Origin: Albugo candida
Lineage: Eukaryota; Oomycota; Peronosporomycetes; Albuginales
Assembly (NCBI GenBank): GCA_040437565.1
Contig: JBDOQK010000028.1
Location: 62,001 to 126,000, forward strand
Reading direction: 5' to 3'
DNA: 64,000 nucleotides
Part shown: positions 52,704-63,900 of the stretch, in pieces
Position numbering within the stretch: the stretch's first letter is position 1
Layout of the letters: each line of letters begins with the position of its first letter
Notes under the pieces: model-generated
Database searches by the model: none
Seen by the model: the letters and a program-made list of their open reading frames with translations, nothing else
Told to the model about the DNA's origin: nothing
Made by a program: the position numbers and the translations under genes

Positions 52704-53067
52704 CTACCCAATCAGAAACGTTTTGGTACCTTTAACGTCAGTTTGACGTGAGGTACACATAAGAAAGCTGNNNNNNNNNNNNNNNNNNNNNNNNNNNNNN
52801 NNNNNNNNNNNNNNNNNNNNNNNNNNNNNNNNNNNNNNNNNNNNNNNNNNNNNNNNNNNNNNNNNNNNNNGTTTGACGTGAGGTACACATAAGAAAGCTG
52901 ACACCAGCTGATTTCTTTGGCGGAGGCGTAGAAGCACTACTTATCACGCAATTACTCACCCTGTAAACCCTTCTTCGTTTCAAAATTGTCCGAGCGGGAT
53001 TGTCGAGGTGACTGATCGTAAAAGGTCTAGACTCAGCCTCCATTCGTACTGATTCACAACGGAACAT
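52704..53067 (-). CDS. Small hypothetical gene across N gap 52771-52870
   Basis: An ATG at 53067 opens a short basic frame (SHLDNPARTILKRRRVYR) leading to a consensus GTGAGT donor. An intron ending in AAATCAG and a second short exon (LVSAFLCVPHVKLTLK) would follow. The gap splits this exon, and 30 bases before it (52741-52770) are repeated after it (52871-52900), an unmerged overlap. No domain is recognised; it may not be protein-coding. Confidence 0.25.
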
Positions 53068-53160
53068 TCGTCACTTTATAGCAATTCGGAAAGCGAGAAT
53101 TACTCCATAGTCTCTTATCACTTGGCTGATACCTGTGAGAAAGCAATATAAGCAGAATAG

Positions 53161-54803
53161 ATGCGAAAGAACGGCTGGCAGACGCCTCATCACGGCCTTC
53201 AGGTCGCGACTTGGATCGTATTTCCATTCTTAATTATTGCATTTTTCGTTCTATGCTCACCATTTCTGGATAAACACGTCCGCTTTATAGTCACAGTGGT
53301 ACGGAGCACAATCACACAATTTTTTATGTGACTTTAACGTGACATATTTCCTTTTCAGTCGTACGGTATCGCGGCTACCATCGTTATTGCTGCTGTGTGG
53401 AGATGCACATCGTGCGATCCGTCTGATACAAATGCTATCTCGTCTTTGGTACGTTTATCTCTACTTTGGGACTTTTATGTTTTTATCCTTCTCTTTCCTG
53501 CTGAAACGTAGCATCCAGTTGGCAATGTACAAATTGATCAGAATCGGATATTTTGCAATGTTTGCATGCAATATGTGTACGTGATCTACTATCACAGCAT
53601 AGATGGACGTGTTTAACGGAACAATTTGTGTCTCAGTCATCGACAAAATCGACACTGTCGTCTGTGTAACAAATGTGTGGAAGTATTTGATCATCATTGC
53701 AAATGGCTCAATAATTGCATTGGAAGCAAAAACTACAGATTTTTTCTAACTTCAGTCATATTCACTTCCACAATTTTGAGTATTCAACTCGCTACTGGCT
53801 CTTACGTATTTTACCAAACATTTAACGATCCAGATCTTATTCGAGCTCGAGGTACACTTTTCAGTCTCGATTCTCGCTTTAGAGCTGATAATTGAGCTTT
53901 CTCCGATATAGCGGCTACCTTCTTTGGCTGTATGCACGATGGACAAGACATGCTGACAGGCTTATGTCCCTCACACGGATATCGTTTGCCTCTTATTGTG
54001 ATCAAAATTCTCCATGGGCTTTTGCTTGTATGGCTTTTACCGTCATGGCTTATGATTCTGCAGCTCACGTTCTTCCATTTTCAATTGTGTGCGTGCCCTA
54101 TTTGTCACATTTTGCTGGATCCGCAGCAAATTGATAGTATCTGCATCTGTAGGTGTCGAACATATCACAACTTACGATTATATTGTTCGAAAAAGGAAGC
54201 GAAAATTGGCTCAAGAACGAGAAAATCTGGTACTTGGCAATATTTGTATGAAAGCATGATATTGACTGATTTTTTGATACATTGTAGCCACGAATTCCAT
54301 GGTGGCACTCTATAGCTCCATGTTTGTTCAAAAAGCCATCGAGCTCACCAACAGTAGAATTTAGTGCAAAAAACGATTTACGAAAGGCGTCAGACTTGTA
54401 TCTTGAAAATGAATTGGAAGAAGACATTATCGAAGTAGAAGTGGAAAATGAATTGGATATAACCAGCAGCGGTCGCGGTAGTCGTCGTCAGCGCGTATTC
54501 TCGGCTGTCGCAGCAACAGCAGCCGATATACCAGCATTTGCTCGAAGCCTTCCACCACCCGTTCCTTCTCGAAATCATTCTTGGTTTGAGCGAGCAAAGT
54601 CGGGTCGCTATAGCTTACAGGACACGTTTTTAGTCGATGTACCACCATCGTTGAGCGAAGAATCAGTGATGAATTACGTTGCAGGTCCAGGGACACCTTT
54701 ATCACCAGAATCAAAGCAGCAAAACAACAGCGACCCAGTATGCACTAGTGAGCCGTCTATTAGACTTCCAAAGCCTTTACGAGCCAGTGTCGTGTACATT
54801 TGA
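53161..54803 (+). CDS. DHHC protein S-palmitoyltransferase (ZDHHC1/11-like)
   Basis: Seven exons: 53161-53298, 53359-53448, 53512-53576, 53637-53851, 53912-54088, 54153-54229 and 54288-54803; 425 aa, all phases consistent. The start MRKNGWQTPHHGLQVATW matches the opening of ZDHHC1-type enzymes and leads into the first membrane helix; SYGIAATIVIAAVWRC is the second, with the DPSDTN (DPxD) motif after it. The cysteine-rich domain is assembled across an exon junction: FCNVCMQYV, HRQNRHCRLCNKC, FDHHCKWLNNCIG (catalytic DHHC). Two more helices follow (VIFTSTILSIQLATGSYVF; LLLVWLLPSWLMILQ), then TTYDYIVRKRKRKLAQ, a juxtamembrane motif like TTYEYIV. The long Ser/Pro tail is cytosolic. It adds palmitate to cysteines of target proteins. 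Neither half of the catalytic domain is obvious in unspliced sequence. Confidence 0.9.
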
Positions 54804-54904
54804 TAGTAATTAGAAGTATCTGATGATACGATGCAGCTACCCTTTACGGATACTTGTGTGTGGTATATTGTGAGGTATGAATACAGTCACGTATTTGTAT
54901 TGTC

Positions 54905-55276
54905 TTATTCTTTGCACCGAACGACAAAGCCTTCGCTCTCGTGAGAATTGACACTTAAATGAAGAACGTCGATGATGCCGTTCGCTTGAGGTGCATACGA
55001 AAGCCTTTTACCGTTTGATTGAACATTTCCATGTTGAGATTTTGGTACTTCTTCGACTTCAACCGCTTCCAAAGGAGCGACTTCTTCCCAACTTTCCATT
55101 TGAAAGCTTTGTGCTGGAAATGACACGCACTCGGCGGGCTCAGCAGTCATCTTTACATGTATTTTCTCCTTTCCGGCTTGAACCTGTTCGTCAGTGCCAA
55201 AGATACCGACAATTTGCACCGCAAACGCACAATTATTTGTCACAGAAGCAGCTTTTACGTATTGAGGAGGTTGCAT
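54905..55276 (-). CDS. Small hypothetical protein, 123 aa
   Basis: A single frame from an ATG at 55276 (MQPPQYVKAASVTNNCAFAV). Residues 7-60 alternate in a beta-strand-like way and could form a small sandwich domain; the middle is acidic (EEVAPLEAVEVEEVP) and the end hydrophilic. It has no signal peptide or membrane segment and I do not recognise it. It sits 128 bp from the divergent PITRM1 gene, which suggests a real gene with a shared promoter region. Confidence 0.55.
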   Translation of the reverse strand: MQPPQYVKAASVTNNCAFAVQIVGIFGTDEQVQAGKEKIHVKMTAEPAECVSFPAQSFQMESWEEVAPLEAVEVEEVPKSQHGNVQSNGKRLSYAPQANGIIDVLHLSVNSHESEGFVVRCKE

Positions 55277-55404
55277 TTTGAAGATTCGTTAAGATTCGTA
55301 AGTACCGGACTCCGCAAAATAAGACAGTCACGGACTATTACTGCAAATATTAGCGATACAATGTCTATTTGCGTTAATTCTGTTATCACACAAGCCACTC
55401 AATC

Positions 55405-58400
55405 ATGACGATCCGAAGCATTTTTCGCCATCGAAAGCGATATTTGCTGTGGCGATATATCCCGCAATTTCCCATTCAAAGTAGAAAATACAGCTCTTCA
55501 AATGCCACTTCGTCTACTCATAATGTTTTGATGCGTCGGGGAGATCGGTGTCGCGATCATTTTCGCATCCATTCCACTTATCACAATTTTCGTCTTGACC
55601 GCATTGTACGAATTCCCGAGTTTAAAATCGACGCGCTGGAGCTTACACATACGAAGACATGCTCTAAGTACATTCACATCGACGCCAATGACCCTAATAA
55701 CGTGTTTTCTGTTCTCTTTCGCACGCCACCGCAGTCCTCCAACGGCGTTCCACACATTTTAGAGCACACCGTCTTATGCGGCTCTCAAAAGTTTCCAGTG
55801 CGCGATCCTTTCTTCAATATGCTTAAACGCAGTCTTAACACATACATGAACGCTATGACGGCGTGTGATCACACAATGTATCCATTTGCGACCACAAATG
55901 AGAAAGACTGGCAGCATTTACTCGCTGTTTATTTGGATGCAGTATTTTTCCCGGTCTTGAATCCTCTCGATTTCATGCAGGAAGGCCATCATCTTCAGCG
56001 AAAGTCAAAAATGGCGCTGGAACGCAAAGGAGTTGTCTTAAATGAAATGAAAGGTGTTTTCTCCGATGCAGCTCAAGTCTTTAGCACAAAGGCTCAGGAA
56101 TTGAGTTTCTCAGATACGATTTACGGAAACGTTAGCGGTGGAGACCCAAAATACATTCCAGATCTGACATACGAGGAACTCAAAGCGTTCCATACAAAGC
56201 ATTACCATCCATCGAATGCGTGCTTCTATTCGTATGGAGATCTACCTTTAACGCAACATTTGGCGTACTTGGATGAAGAGATATTGAATAAATTTACATT
56301 TCAACCGGAATCTGCGTCTGTGGATGTGAAAGAGCCCAAATATGCCATATTTCAAGACACAAAATCTCCGCTTCATGTCATTCAGGGACCAATCAGTAAC
56401 ACAGCGCAGACTCAAGCGGAGTCGATCGCTGCAGAGGAGGCTACGTTTGTCGATGATAAAGCCAACACCAAATTTTGTATCACTAAATTACTCGACTTTG
56501 ACTCCACCGATTTGTTCCAAGGATTCCTGATGCGTATTGCGAGTTATTTACTGACAGAAGGAACCGCAGCGCCAATGTACAAAGCACTGATTGAGACTGG
56601 ATTAGCTCATGATTTTACTTCCAATACGGGAGTCGATACTTCGACGTATTATCCGTCCTTTACGATCGGGGTGGAAGGATTTGTCGGTTCAGAGGATATG
56701 GCAATGAGGTTGGAGGAAGCGATCTATCAGGCGTATCAGAGCGTCATGGATGAAGGTTTTGATCCAGACCGAGTCAAAGGATTGCTACATCAAATGGAAC
56801 TCGGACAGAAGCATTTGGTCGGGAATTTCGGACTCAACTTGTTGCATTCTTTTAGCTCCGTGTGGTGTCATCGCGGGCAAGACTTGCTTGGATGCTTTCA
56901 GTTTGATTTGATGCTCAAACGTCTCGAAGAAAAGATGAAAACAAATCCGCGGTTTTTGGAGTCTCAAGTCGGGCGATTTCTTCAATCGAGTAAGACGAAA
57001 GAAAGTAAAGTCTTGATGCTTCCGAGTGAGCAATATCTGAAAAATCAGAAAGCGTTTGATGCGGAGCAGTTGGAAAAGCTGCAGAATACAATGACAGAAT
57101 GCGAATTGGAACAAATCGATCGGAAAAGTAAAGAGTTGCAAGAGTATCAACAGCGTCCCCAATCGATTGATTGTCTTCCAACGCTTACTATCGACGATAT
57201 TCCACGAGAAATGATAAAAGCCGATAAAGATAACTTTACTGAGAGAAAGCTATCAGGTGCTTCAGCTACCCATTCGGTTTGCTTGCAGCATGTCCACGTC
57301 CCGACCACACATGAGATCACGTACCTTCGATTTTATTTCGATACGACGTCAGTGTTTTCTCCAGCGGAAAGGCTCAAATATCACGCTCTTCTTCCAACTT
57401 TCACGTCAGTACTCGGAGCATTGGGAACCTCAAACAAATCGTATGATACTCTGCCGACTCATATTCAGAATTGTAGTGGTGGCATCTCATTCACTCCAGT
57501 TGCATATCCATCGCTTTTTGACGCAGAACAACACAGTCAACAAGGAATTCTTGTCGGTACATATTGTCTACCCAACAAGCTGAACCAGAATTTGGACCTT
57601 TTGCATCAGATCCTGTCTGACACACAATTTACACAATCTGAAAATCTGGCACAGCTCCGAATTATTCTTCAGATGAGCGCATTGAATTCGAGTAGAGCTA
57701 TCTCATCATCAGGTAATGCGCTTGCTGGCATTTCCTCCCGTTTGGGCCTCGTGGATGCGGCCTTTTACCATGAACTGTATCGAGGTTTGACTCAGATCCA
57801 ATTCCTCCAACATGCAGCCAATTGCTCGGATGAGGAGCTTCAGCGAATTGCAAAAGAGTTTGAATGGATGGCGCAACGTATTTTCACAACATCCAGTCTC
57901 AAAATATGTACAGTCACCGAAGACCAGCTACAGCTCAACGTGGAAAAAGCAATTCAAGCGCAATTAGTATCGAAATTGCCGTCTATTTTCTCCAGTACTT
58001 CCAGCGCTTCCTGGTCGGCTTCGTTCCTCAATACAGAAGCCGATGCGTTCGCGTTGCAATCGCGCAAATATTATGGCTTCCCGATGTCTGTGAATTTTGT
58101 CGTACAATCATTCCCTTCAGTCTCCTTTTCACATCCGGATCATGTTCCATTGATCGTATTGGCTCAAATTCTATCGTCCTGTTTCATTCATCAGCACGTG
58201 CGAGAACGAGGTGGAGCGTATGGTTCGAATGTCACTCAACATGAAGGCGCATTTACAATGTCATCGTACTTTGATCCCAACACGTGGTCTACGTTGGAGA
58301 CGTATGCGGCGGCACGCGAGTGGATGCGAATGGGAAAATTCAATGAGCAAGATTTGCAGGAAGCGCTTTTGTCGATTTTTGCGTCAATCGATGCGCCCAC

Positions 58401-58632
58401 GACGCCGGCAAACAAAGGAAGGGTCGCGTTCCTTCGCGGAATCACGCAAGCAATGCGTCAAAAGCGCCGTGAGCAGTACTTGTCGGTCTCATTGACTGAA
58501 TTGCGTCAGATTGCGGAGCGATATTTTCAGCCAATCGGAGAAGAGTCAAGGAGTCCCACCGTTATTATTGGTTCGGATGCTGCAATTACTGAGTTCAAGG
58601 ACAAAGGATTTAAAATTGGGTCTCTGATTTGA
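55405..58632 (+). CDS. PITRM1: Presequence protease (PreP/PITRM1), M16C metallopeptidase
   Basis: Single exon, 1075 aa. The N terminus is basic and Ser-rich (MTIRSIFRHRKRYLLWRYIP..SRKYSSS), a mitochondrial presequence. The inverted zinc motif HxxEH is at HILEH (about 117-121), preceded by FSVLFRTPPQSSNGVPHILEH and followed by LCGSQKFPVRDPFFNMLKRS, as in the family; the downstream metal-binding Glu is in the EMKGVFSD region. The four-domain length is usual. Near the C terminus RERGGAYGSN is the conserved Arg-Tyr segment of the second half. PreP degrades cleaved targeting peptides in the mitochondrial matrix. The start is taken at the first in-frame ATG. The stop lies 31 bp from the convergent PX-RING gene. 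Confidence 0.94.
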   Translation: MTIRSIFRHRKRYLLWRYIPQFPIQSRKYSSSNATSSTHNVLMRRGDRCRDHFRIHSTYHNFRLDRIVRIPEFKIDALELTHTKTCSKYIHIDANDPNNVFSVLFRTPPQSSNGVPHILEHTVLCGSQKFPVRDPFFNMLKRSLNTYMNAMTACDHTMYPFATTNEKDWQHLLAVYLDAVFFPVLNPLDFMQEGHHLQRKSKMALERKGVVLNEMKGVFSDAAQVFSTKAQELSFSDTIYGNVSGGDPKYIPDLTYEELKAFHTKHYHPSNACFYSYGDLPLTQHLAYLDEEILNKFTFQPESASVDVKEPKYAIFQDTKSPLHVIQGPISNTAQTQAESIAAEEATFVDDKANTKFCITKLLDFDSTDLFQGFLMRIASYLLTEGTAAPMYKALIETGLAHDFTSNTGVDTSTYYPSFTIGVEGFVGSEDMAMRLEEAIYQAYQSVMDEGFDPDRVKGLLHQMELGQKHLVGNFGLNLLHSFSSVWCHRGQDLLGCFQFDLMLKRLEEKMKTNPRFLESQVGRFLQSSKTKESKVLMLPSEQYLKNQKAFDAEQLEKLQNTMTECELEQIDRKSKELQEYQQRPQSIDCLPTLTIDDIPREMIKADKDNFTERKLSGASATHSVCLQHVHVPTTHEITYLRFYFDTTSVFSPAERLKYHALLPTFTSVLGALGTSNKSYDTLPTHIQNCSGGISFTPVAYPSLFDAEQHSQQGILVGTYCLPNKLNQNLDLLHQILSDTQFTQSENLAQLRIILQMSALNSSRAISSSGNALAGISSRLGLVDAAFYHELYRGLTQIQFLQHAANCSDEELQRIAKEFEWMAQRIFTTSSLKICTVTEDQLQLNVEKAIQAQLVSKLPSIFSSTSSASWSASFLNTEADAFALQSRKYYGFPMSVNFVVQSFPSVSFSHPDHVPLIVLAQILSSCFIHQHVRERGGAYGSNVTQHEGAFTMSSYFDPNTWSTLETYAAAREWMRMGKFNEQDLQEALLSIFASIDAPTTPANKGRVAFLRGITQAMRQKRREQYLSVSLTELRQIAERYFQPIGEESRSPTVIIGSDAAITEFKDKGFKIGSLI

Positions 58633-58663
58633 AGTGTACACACATATACAGGACGATGCAAAA

Positions 58664-59719
58664 TTACGATCGAGCAAGTCCGGCGATACTGCGACACATT
58701 GGACAGTCGAAACGAGTACCATACCACTCCCTGATGCAATGTTCGTGAAAGCAGTGACTACAAGTGGCTTGAACCAGCTGGTGGCCATCTAGATCTCTCC
58801 ATTCCGCCAGGCAAATTGGACAGGAATCGCTTTCAAGTTCCATATCACGATAATCCACATAATTCAACTCTCGAATGGCGCGTACGTGCTGGTTTTCGTG
58901 ACCCAGTGGGAATTGCCGGGTCTCCTTAACAAATCGACGGATTTTATTGAGCTCGGGGCAGGTGTACAGACAGGCTGCATCCGGAGTGACCATGTCATCT
59001 TCATTCACCAATGTCCCAGTCGCCAGTAAATGACACATGGAAACGAGAAATTCCTCAATCCCAGTGACGCGGCGTGTGACCAGTGCACCCATATCCTGAA
59101 ATATCTCGATACGATTAGGGAATCCGATGGATTTCAGTCCATGGTGAATTGTGTCACAGCTTCTGCACGTTCGATTGTGCCAGCATTTACGAGCGTGAAC
59201 TTGTAGATGTGTCAAGACTTTTTTCCGAAGCCGATAAAGTTCTGAAAATCTTTTGCACACTACCCATTTCTGCTTGTAAAAATCGCTAGTGATCTCAACG
59301 TGATATGTGTAATATTTCTTCGCTGGTCCACAAACTAAGACGGCTTGGCAATTCATCGTAATGAATTGCATTGAATTGCGACGAATTTGCTGTATTAACA
59401 TCCGTTTTGACTTAACGCCGAGTTGCTGCAATTGCTGCAATGAAATTCTCGGATCAATCATTCGGACGGATCGATCCGTGGATGAGTGATTGTTGCTCCG
59501 TCTATTGTGCGCTGAAGGTGAAGATTTGCTACCAGACAATTCATTTCCGTGTCGTTCTGAATGCATTACTGGACCTTTTGATTGATTAGGACTGTAGTCA
59601 AACAATTCGGTGATTCTTTCGCCACCGTATCGAGCTGCCCCAACCGAGAAATGAGGGGATGAAATGAAATGAGGACTTTCTTCGAGGTCACTTTCTTCAA
59701 AAACAATCGAGCTTTCCAT
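58664..59719 (-). CDS. PX domain plus RING-H2 protein
   Basis: Single exon, 351 aa. A Ser/His-rich N-terminal region (1-100) precedes a PX domain (about 118-260): YYTYHVEITSDFYKQKWVV, then the lipid-binding block CKRFSELYRLRKKVL, and the C-terminal helix RRVTGIEEFLVSMCHLL. An insertion between these (CWHNRTCRSCDTIHH) has three Cys and His residues spaced like a small zinc site. The C terminus is a RING-H2 finger (about 303-345): CPICLAEW.., CSHCFHEHCIREW, CPMC. PX domains bind phosphoinositides and RING-H2 fingers recruit E2 enzymes, so this is probably an endosome-targeted ubiquitin ligase. The PX-RING arrangement is uncommon outside oomycetes as far as I know. The target is unknown. Confidence 0.88.
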   Translation of the reverse strand: MESSIVFEESDLEESPHFISSPHFSVGAARYGGERITELFDYSPNQSKGPVMHSERHGNELSGSKSSPSAHNRRSNNHSSTDRSVRMIDPRISLQQLQQLGVKSKRMLIQQIRRNSMQFITMNCQAVLVCGPAKKYYTYHVEITSDFYKQKWVVCKRFSELYRLRKKVLTHLQVHARKCWHNRTCRSCDTIHHGLKSIGFPNRIEIFQDMGALVTRRVTGIEEFLVSMCHLLATGTLVNEDDMVTPDAACLYTCPELNKIRRFVKETRQFPLGHENQHVRAIRELNYVDYRDMELESDSCPICLAEWRDLDGHQLVQATCSHCFHEHCIREWYGTRFDCPMCRSIAGLARS

Positions 59720-59818
59720 AGTGGTAAAGTTTCGAAGTTACGTTTGATTAAACAAGAGTAGGAGGCGCGGCAGAAGCTGGATATAAAATGAATTGAAGTA
59801 GCCAGCTGATGAATTGCG

Positions 59819-60638
59819 ATGATTCATGAATTGCAAAAGCGTTGTACCGAACTGGTCAAAGATAACCGGTATGCAAGTATCATATCGCATATCTATATAT
59901 ACTATCTGGTCGCTATAGTCATGTCTCAGAGAAATTCAGCCGTTTCTCAGGTTTATACACGTCATATCAGGCTTCAATCAAGTAGACTCGAGTCATTATA
60001 CCCAAGACAAATTCAACATCCGGAACATGTTTAGGGTTGCGGAATCACGATAACCAATTTTACCAGACACGCGTTTGATTGGATAAATCGCGATGTATTC
60101 ACCAATCATGTGAAAGGAAAGGCGAAAATTCAACGATCTCACCAGTGTTTTGGCGTCAAAACGTTCCTCCCGTCCCTGAACTTCATATCGTAACTGATAG
60201 TGGAATGAGTGACTGTACAGTACAACGATTGTCTCGATCACCTCAACCCACTGAAACCACTTACACTTCCCAAATTACTACACAATGTTACTAAAAACGA
60301 ATGTCTGGAATGACGCAGTGTCTACTGACGCACATTCAGTGAAAGCTCTGGCCTCTTATGTGAGTTCAGGCAATGCGTTTGGACGAGATTTGAATTATTC
60401 GGAGCTCTTCTTTCTCATCGCTACTATCAGCACCGTCGTGTCTCTTCTTACGATTGTATCGAGACTAATCTTGCAGCGGAAAACGGACGTAGTGAATCAA
60501 TTTGCAGAACCTATACGAAGAACGAAAAGATCTGTTGCTTTATCACTTTTCAAGAAGCGTAGACAATCGATCAAAAGGATGGAAACGATATCGGAGCAAG
60601 AAGAATTGGGATTCCATAGTGTCAATCTATTACGATGA
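59819..60638 (+). CDS. Probable multi-exon gene for a single-pass membrane protein
   Basis: The 3-prime part is well supported: 60285-60638 is open and encodes a hydrophobic helix (FFLIATISTVVSLLTIVSRLIL) followed by a basic, Ser-rich tail (KRSVALSLFKKRRQSIKRM). A 53-nt GT..AG intron at about 60288-60340 would join it in frame to an upstream coding-like segment (WRQNVPPVPELHIVTDSG). Further 5-prime, an ATG at 59819 starts MIHELQKRCTELVKDNR before a GTATGC donor, and a segment near 60074-60198 (FDWINRDVFTNHVKGKAK) also looks coding, but I could not link all parts with certainty. The family is not recognised. A simpler model is a 117-aa protein from the ATG at 60285. Confidence 0.45.
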
Positions 60639-60939
60639 CGCATCAGCATGAGGTGAATGAACACACTCATTCTCTCTGCGGTGTACTCACGCAATGAGTG
60701 AAATTTTTGATCAGCATTTAACGGTTTCAAATTTATTTATATGGAAAAGCATTCAAATAGTGAAATACTGGGCTTTGAGCTCATGCTACGGAATGCGCCT
60801 TCTTCTGGTTTCGACTATCTGCAAGTAGAGGTTGATTTAATAGAGCACCGATTCAGATGCATCCTTTCCGATCGCTTCTTGTTACGCTGACATATCGAGC
60901 TTCAACTCGAAAGATTCTTTCTCAATTGCACGTTCCTAT
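60639..60939. other. Intergenic region
   Basis: About 300 bp between convergent genes. It is AT-rich with no supported reading frame and presumably contains the two 3-prime untranslated regions. Confidence 0.5.
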
Positions 60940-63900
60940 TCATAGATGAGCTGTTTTGCGCATGGAAGCTCCGCAATCTTCACTATTTTTCTGTGACTGT
61001 CGCCTATTATTATCATTTTTCTCACTACATCTCTCTTTGACTCGATATTCTGATTTTGACTTTGACTTTGACTCTGACTTTTTCGGCTTTGAATTTGAGT
61101 TGATATTTTCTTTTCTCACTCTTTCCTTCTTCTCCTTTTTCTCACCGATATGTAGTTTCTCCTTTCTGTTCCTCTTTTGTCTTGACTTTTTCTTTGCAGC
61201 TTCCGTGGCCTGAAGAGTGATGGTGTCGGGTACTTTACAAGGTTCAATCAGCACATCAAGTGGCCCATGATTGGCCTGAAGTAGCTGCATTTCAACCAAT
61301 GGTAGAGTATTCGTAGCTGCACAGTAGCCCCAGCAATTCAATGTTGAATCTTGCGCGCGGGGAAGATCTTCAACTTGCCTTTTGCTTTGTAACGCTTCTT
61401 CCATTTGTATGTCTCGTAAAAGCTTCTTTTTTTCATTTCCTTCGGGTGGTTTCCATGGACACGTACTCGCCGACTCGCTCTCATACCTTTCTATAGGACT
61501 CACCAACCGGCATGCTAAAGAGTTTTTACGATGCTCTTTTTGTGGTCGTGCTGATCGCTTTGACGACCTCTTCTCATTTTCAATGATTTCCTTTAATTTA
61601 GGAGTGTTTTCTTCTAATAAACAGCTCCACTTCCCTCCAGAGATAAGCTTTCGATCTGCGGAATGATGGTCATGATCATTCCGCTTCTTTTCGTAGAACT
61701 TTTCAAGTCGAACGAATTTGGCTCGTTTTTTCTTCTCGCGGTGACCAATCGCTACAGCCGCTATTTCGTCAGTTGTGCTATTTACCGGTTGTTCCAATGC
61801 GCGCGTTTCTTTGGACATCAAATCCTTGGACAAAATATCTTTCGGGGAGGCTATCAACGTCTGTAAAGCTGTTTTTACTTTGACGCGACGAGCTGAAGGC
61901 GCATGTGATTGACTTTCTATCGTATTCAATGAGGTTTTTTGAATAACATTTGCCAATGGAAGCGGTAGTAAAGCATCAAGAAAAGCATCAAGAAAAGTAT
62001 CGAGGCGATCTCTGCTGGTCATTTCAAGAATCATATCGAGATTCCAGCGAATGTATGTGGAACAGTACGCCTCCAATGCACTCAGTGACATCGATTGGGC
62101 ATGTTGGAGGACATCTACGGCATTGGTGAAGTCCATATAGCGAGCAATGGCTCGCTGTGTCATCTCCAGAAGTTTTGTTGGGCCATGACTATTCTGTACA
62201 GGCGAACACTGGAAATCAGCTTCATAGGGACCGACCAGGATGGCAGTGTGTTGATGCCCTGCTGCGACCTGAACAGCTTTCTTGACACCTGAGACACGCT
62301 TTGGTTGAGGCTGATATGTATTCTTGGATCCATGACCCAAGGATCCCTCCAGGCCATACCCCCATGTCACTAAATCACCGCTTTCTGTCACTATGGCACA
62401 ACGATCGTCGGAAGCGCTAATGTCAACCACTGATCCAAAGGAGCAAATATTCTTCACTTTGGATGGTGCTCCTGGATAAGAAGGCTGAGCTGGAGTATCG
62501 AGATCTTGACAGCATATAGTTTTGTTGGAGCCCCAGACATACACTTGGCCACGACTATCGAGCGCCATGGAATGGTTACGAGCACAAGAAATTCGGATGA
62601 TATTGACGGGAGGAGTTGCGAGAAAAGCGCTTTTTCGATAAGCTTCTTTTGCTTTCTCAAAGTTGACTCGAACCAGATGAAAATATCCATTTCCACATCG
62701 CCATACTTGGCCCTGTGCGACTTGATTCCGAGTACAGTTCAAAAGAACCAATGTATGACCTTCGGCGATCGAGATTTGAATCACGCACACGCTGTCGTAA
62801 TTCTCTCGCATTTCAGAAAGCACTGGATGGCTCAGAAAAAGATTCACACGCTTTGGAATGGGGTCGCCGTGGTCAATCGCAAATGCTTCACTTCGTCCAA
62901 GCTGCCCTTTTTTGTTGTTACCCCACGTGAATAACTCTCGTTGAGTCTCATCCTCTTGGCCTATGAAAGCCTTATCGGCTGATAGTTGTGGGGCTTTACG
63001 ATTTTCACAGATGGCGGCCGAGTGTGACCTCGAAGCGGCGATTTCCCGCACAACAAAACCTTTTAATGCATCAATTCGCTTGGGAAACAGACGACTTTCA
63101 AGCGTGCATTTGGAAGAATGACCCAGCTGCCCAAAACTGTTGGATCCCCACGAATACAACTTTCCATACCGTGAAAGTGCGAGCGTGTGGTTCTCTCCAG
63201 CGGCAACTTTGACCAAGAAAATATGAGCCAGTTTTTTCACCATCGCGGGCTCCAAATGACTAAAAGTTTTCTCAGATTATCTTATTTTTGCTCAGAAGCA
63301 TGGAAGTACGTACTCGCACTGAGTTCCAAGACCCAACCGTCCTCCTTTTCCAAATCCCCAAGTGAAGCAATGTCCATTTGCATTGAGGGCTACAGTATGG
63401 AACCTTGAAGCGCTTATTTGCGTTATTGGGCACGCTGATGGGAACAGAACAATTTTTGGAGTGGATTGAATCAAAGCTCGCGGGAGGTGGTACCCCAGCT
63501 ACATAAAAACGGATCTCAGCTGATTCCCATCCGATCAAAAATTTGAACGCTTTACTTGATAATCAGCTCTTCCACAAGTGTACACCAAGCCTCCTCGTCT
63601 CGTCGGATCTGAATTAGGCGAGATTCCTTGTTTGTGGTGCTTCTTTCCCGTGAAGTCGGAGACAGACAACCGAAATGCGATCGTTCGATGCGTAAAGCTA
63701 ATTATATCAGCTGCAGATTCACCCGCGTGGTCCTTCATTTGGAGAAAGAAATCGACTTTATTACGGTGGAACCGAAGCTGACAAACTCGCAAAAGTAAAG
63801 CTGCGATATGAATATGCTGATGGTAAAGACTACGGTGCAAAGCTGTCCATCCCGATTCCATATCTTGAAGAAACATATCTGCACCATAATCGAGTAAGAT

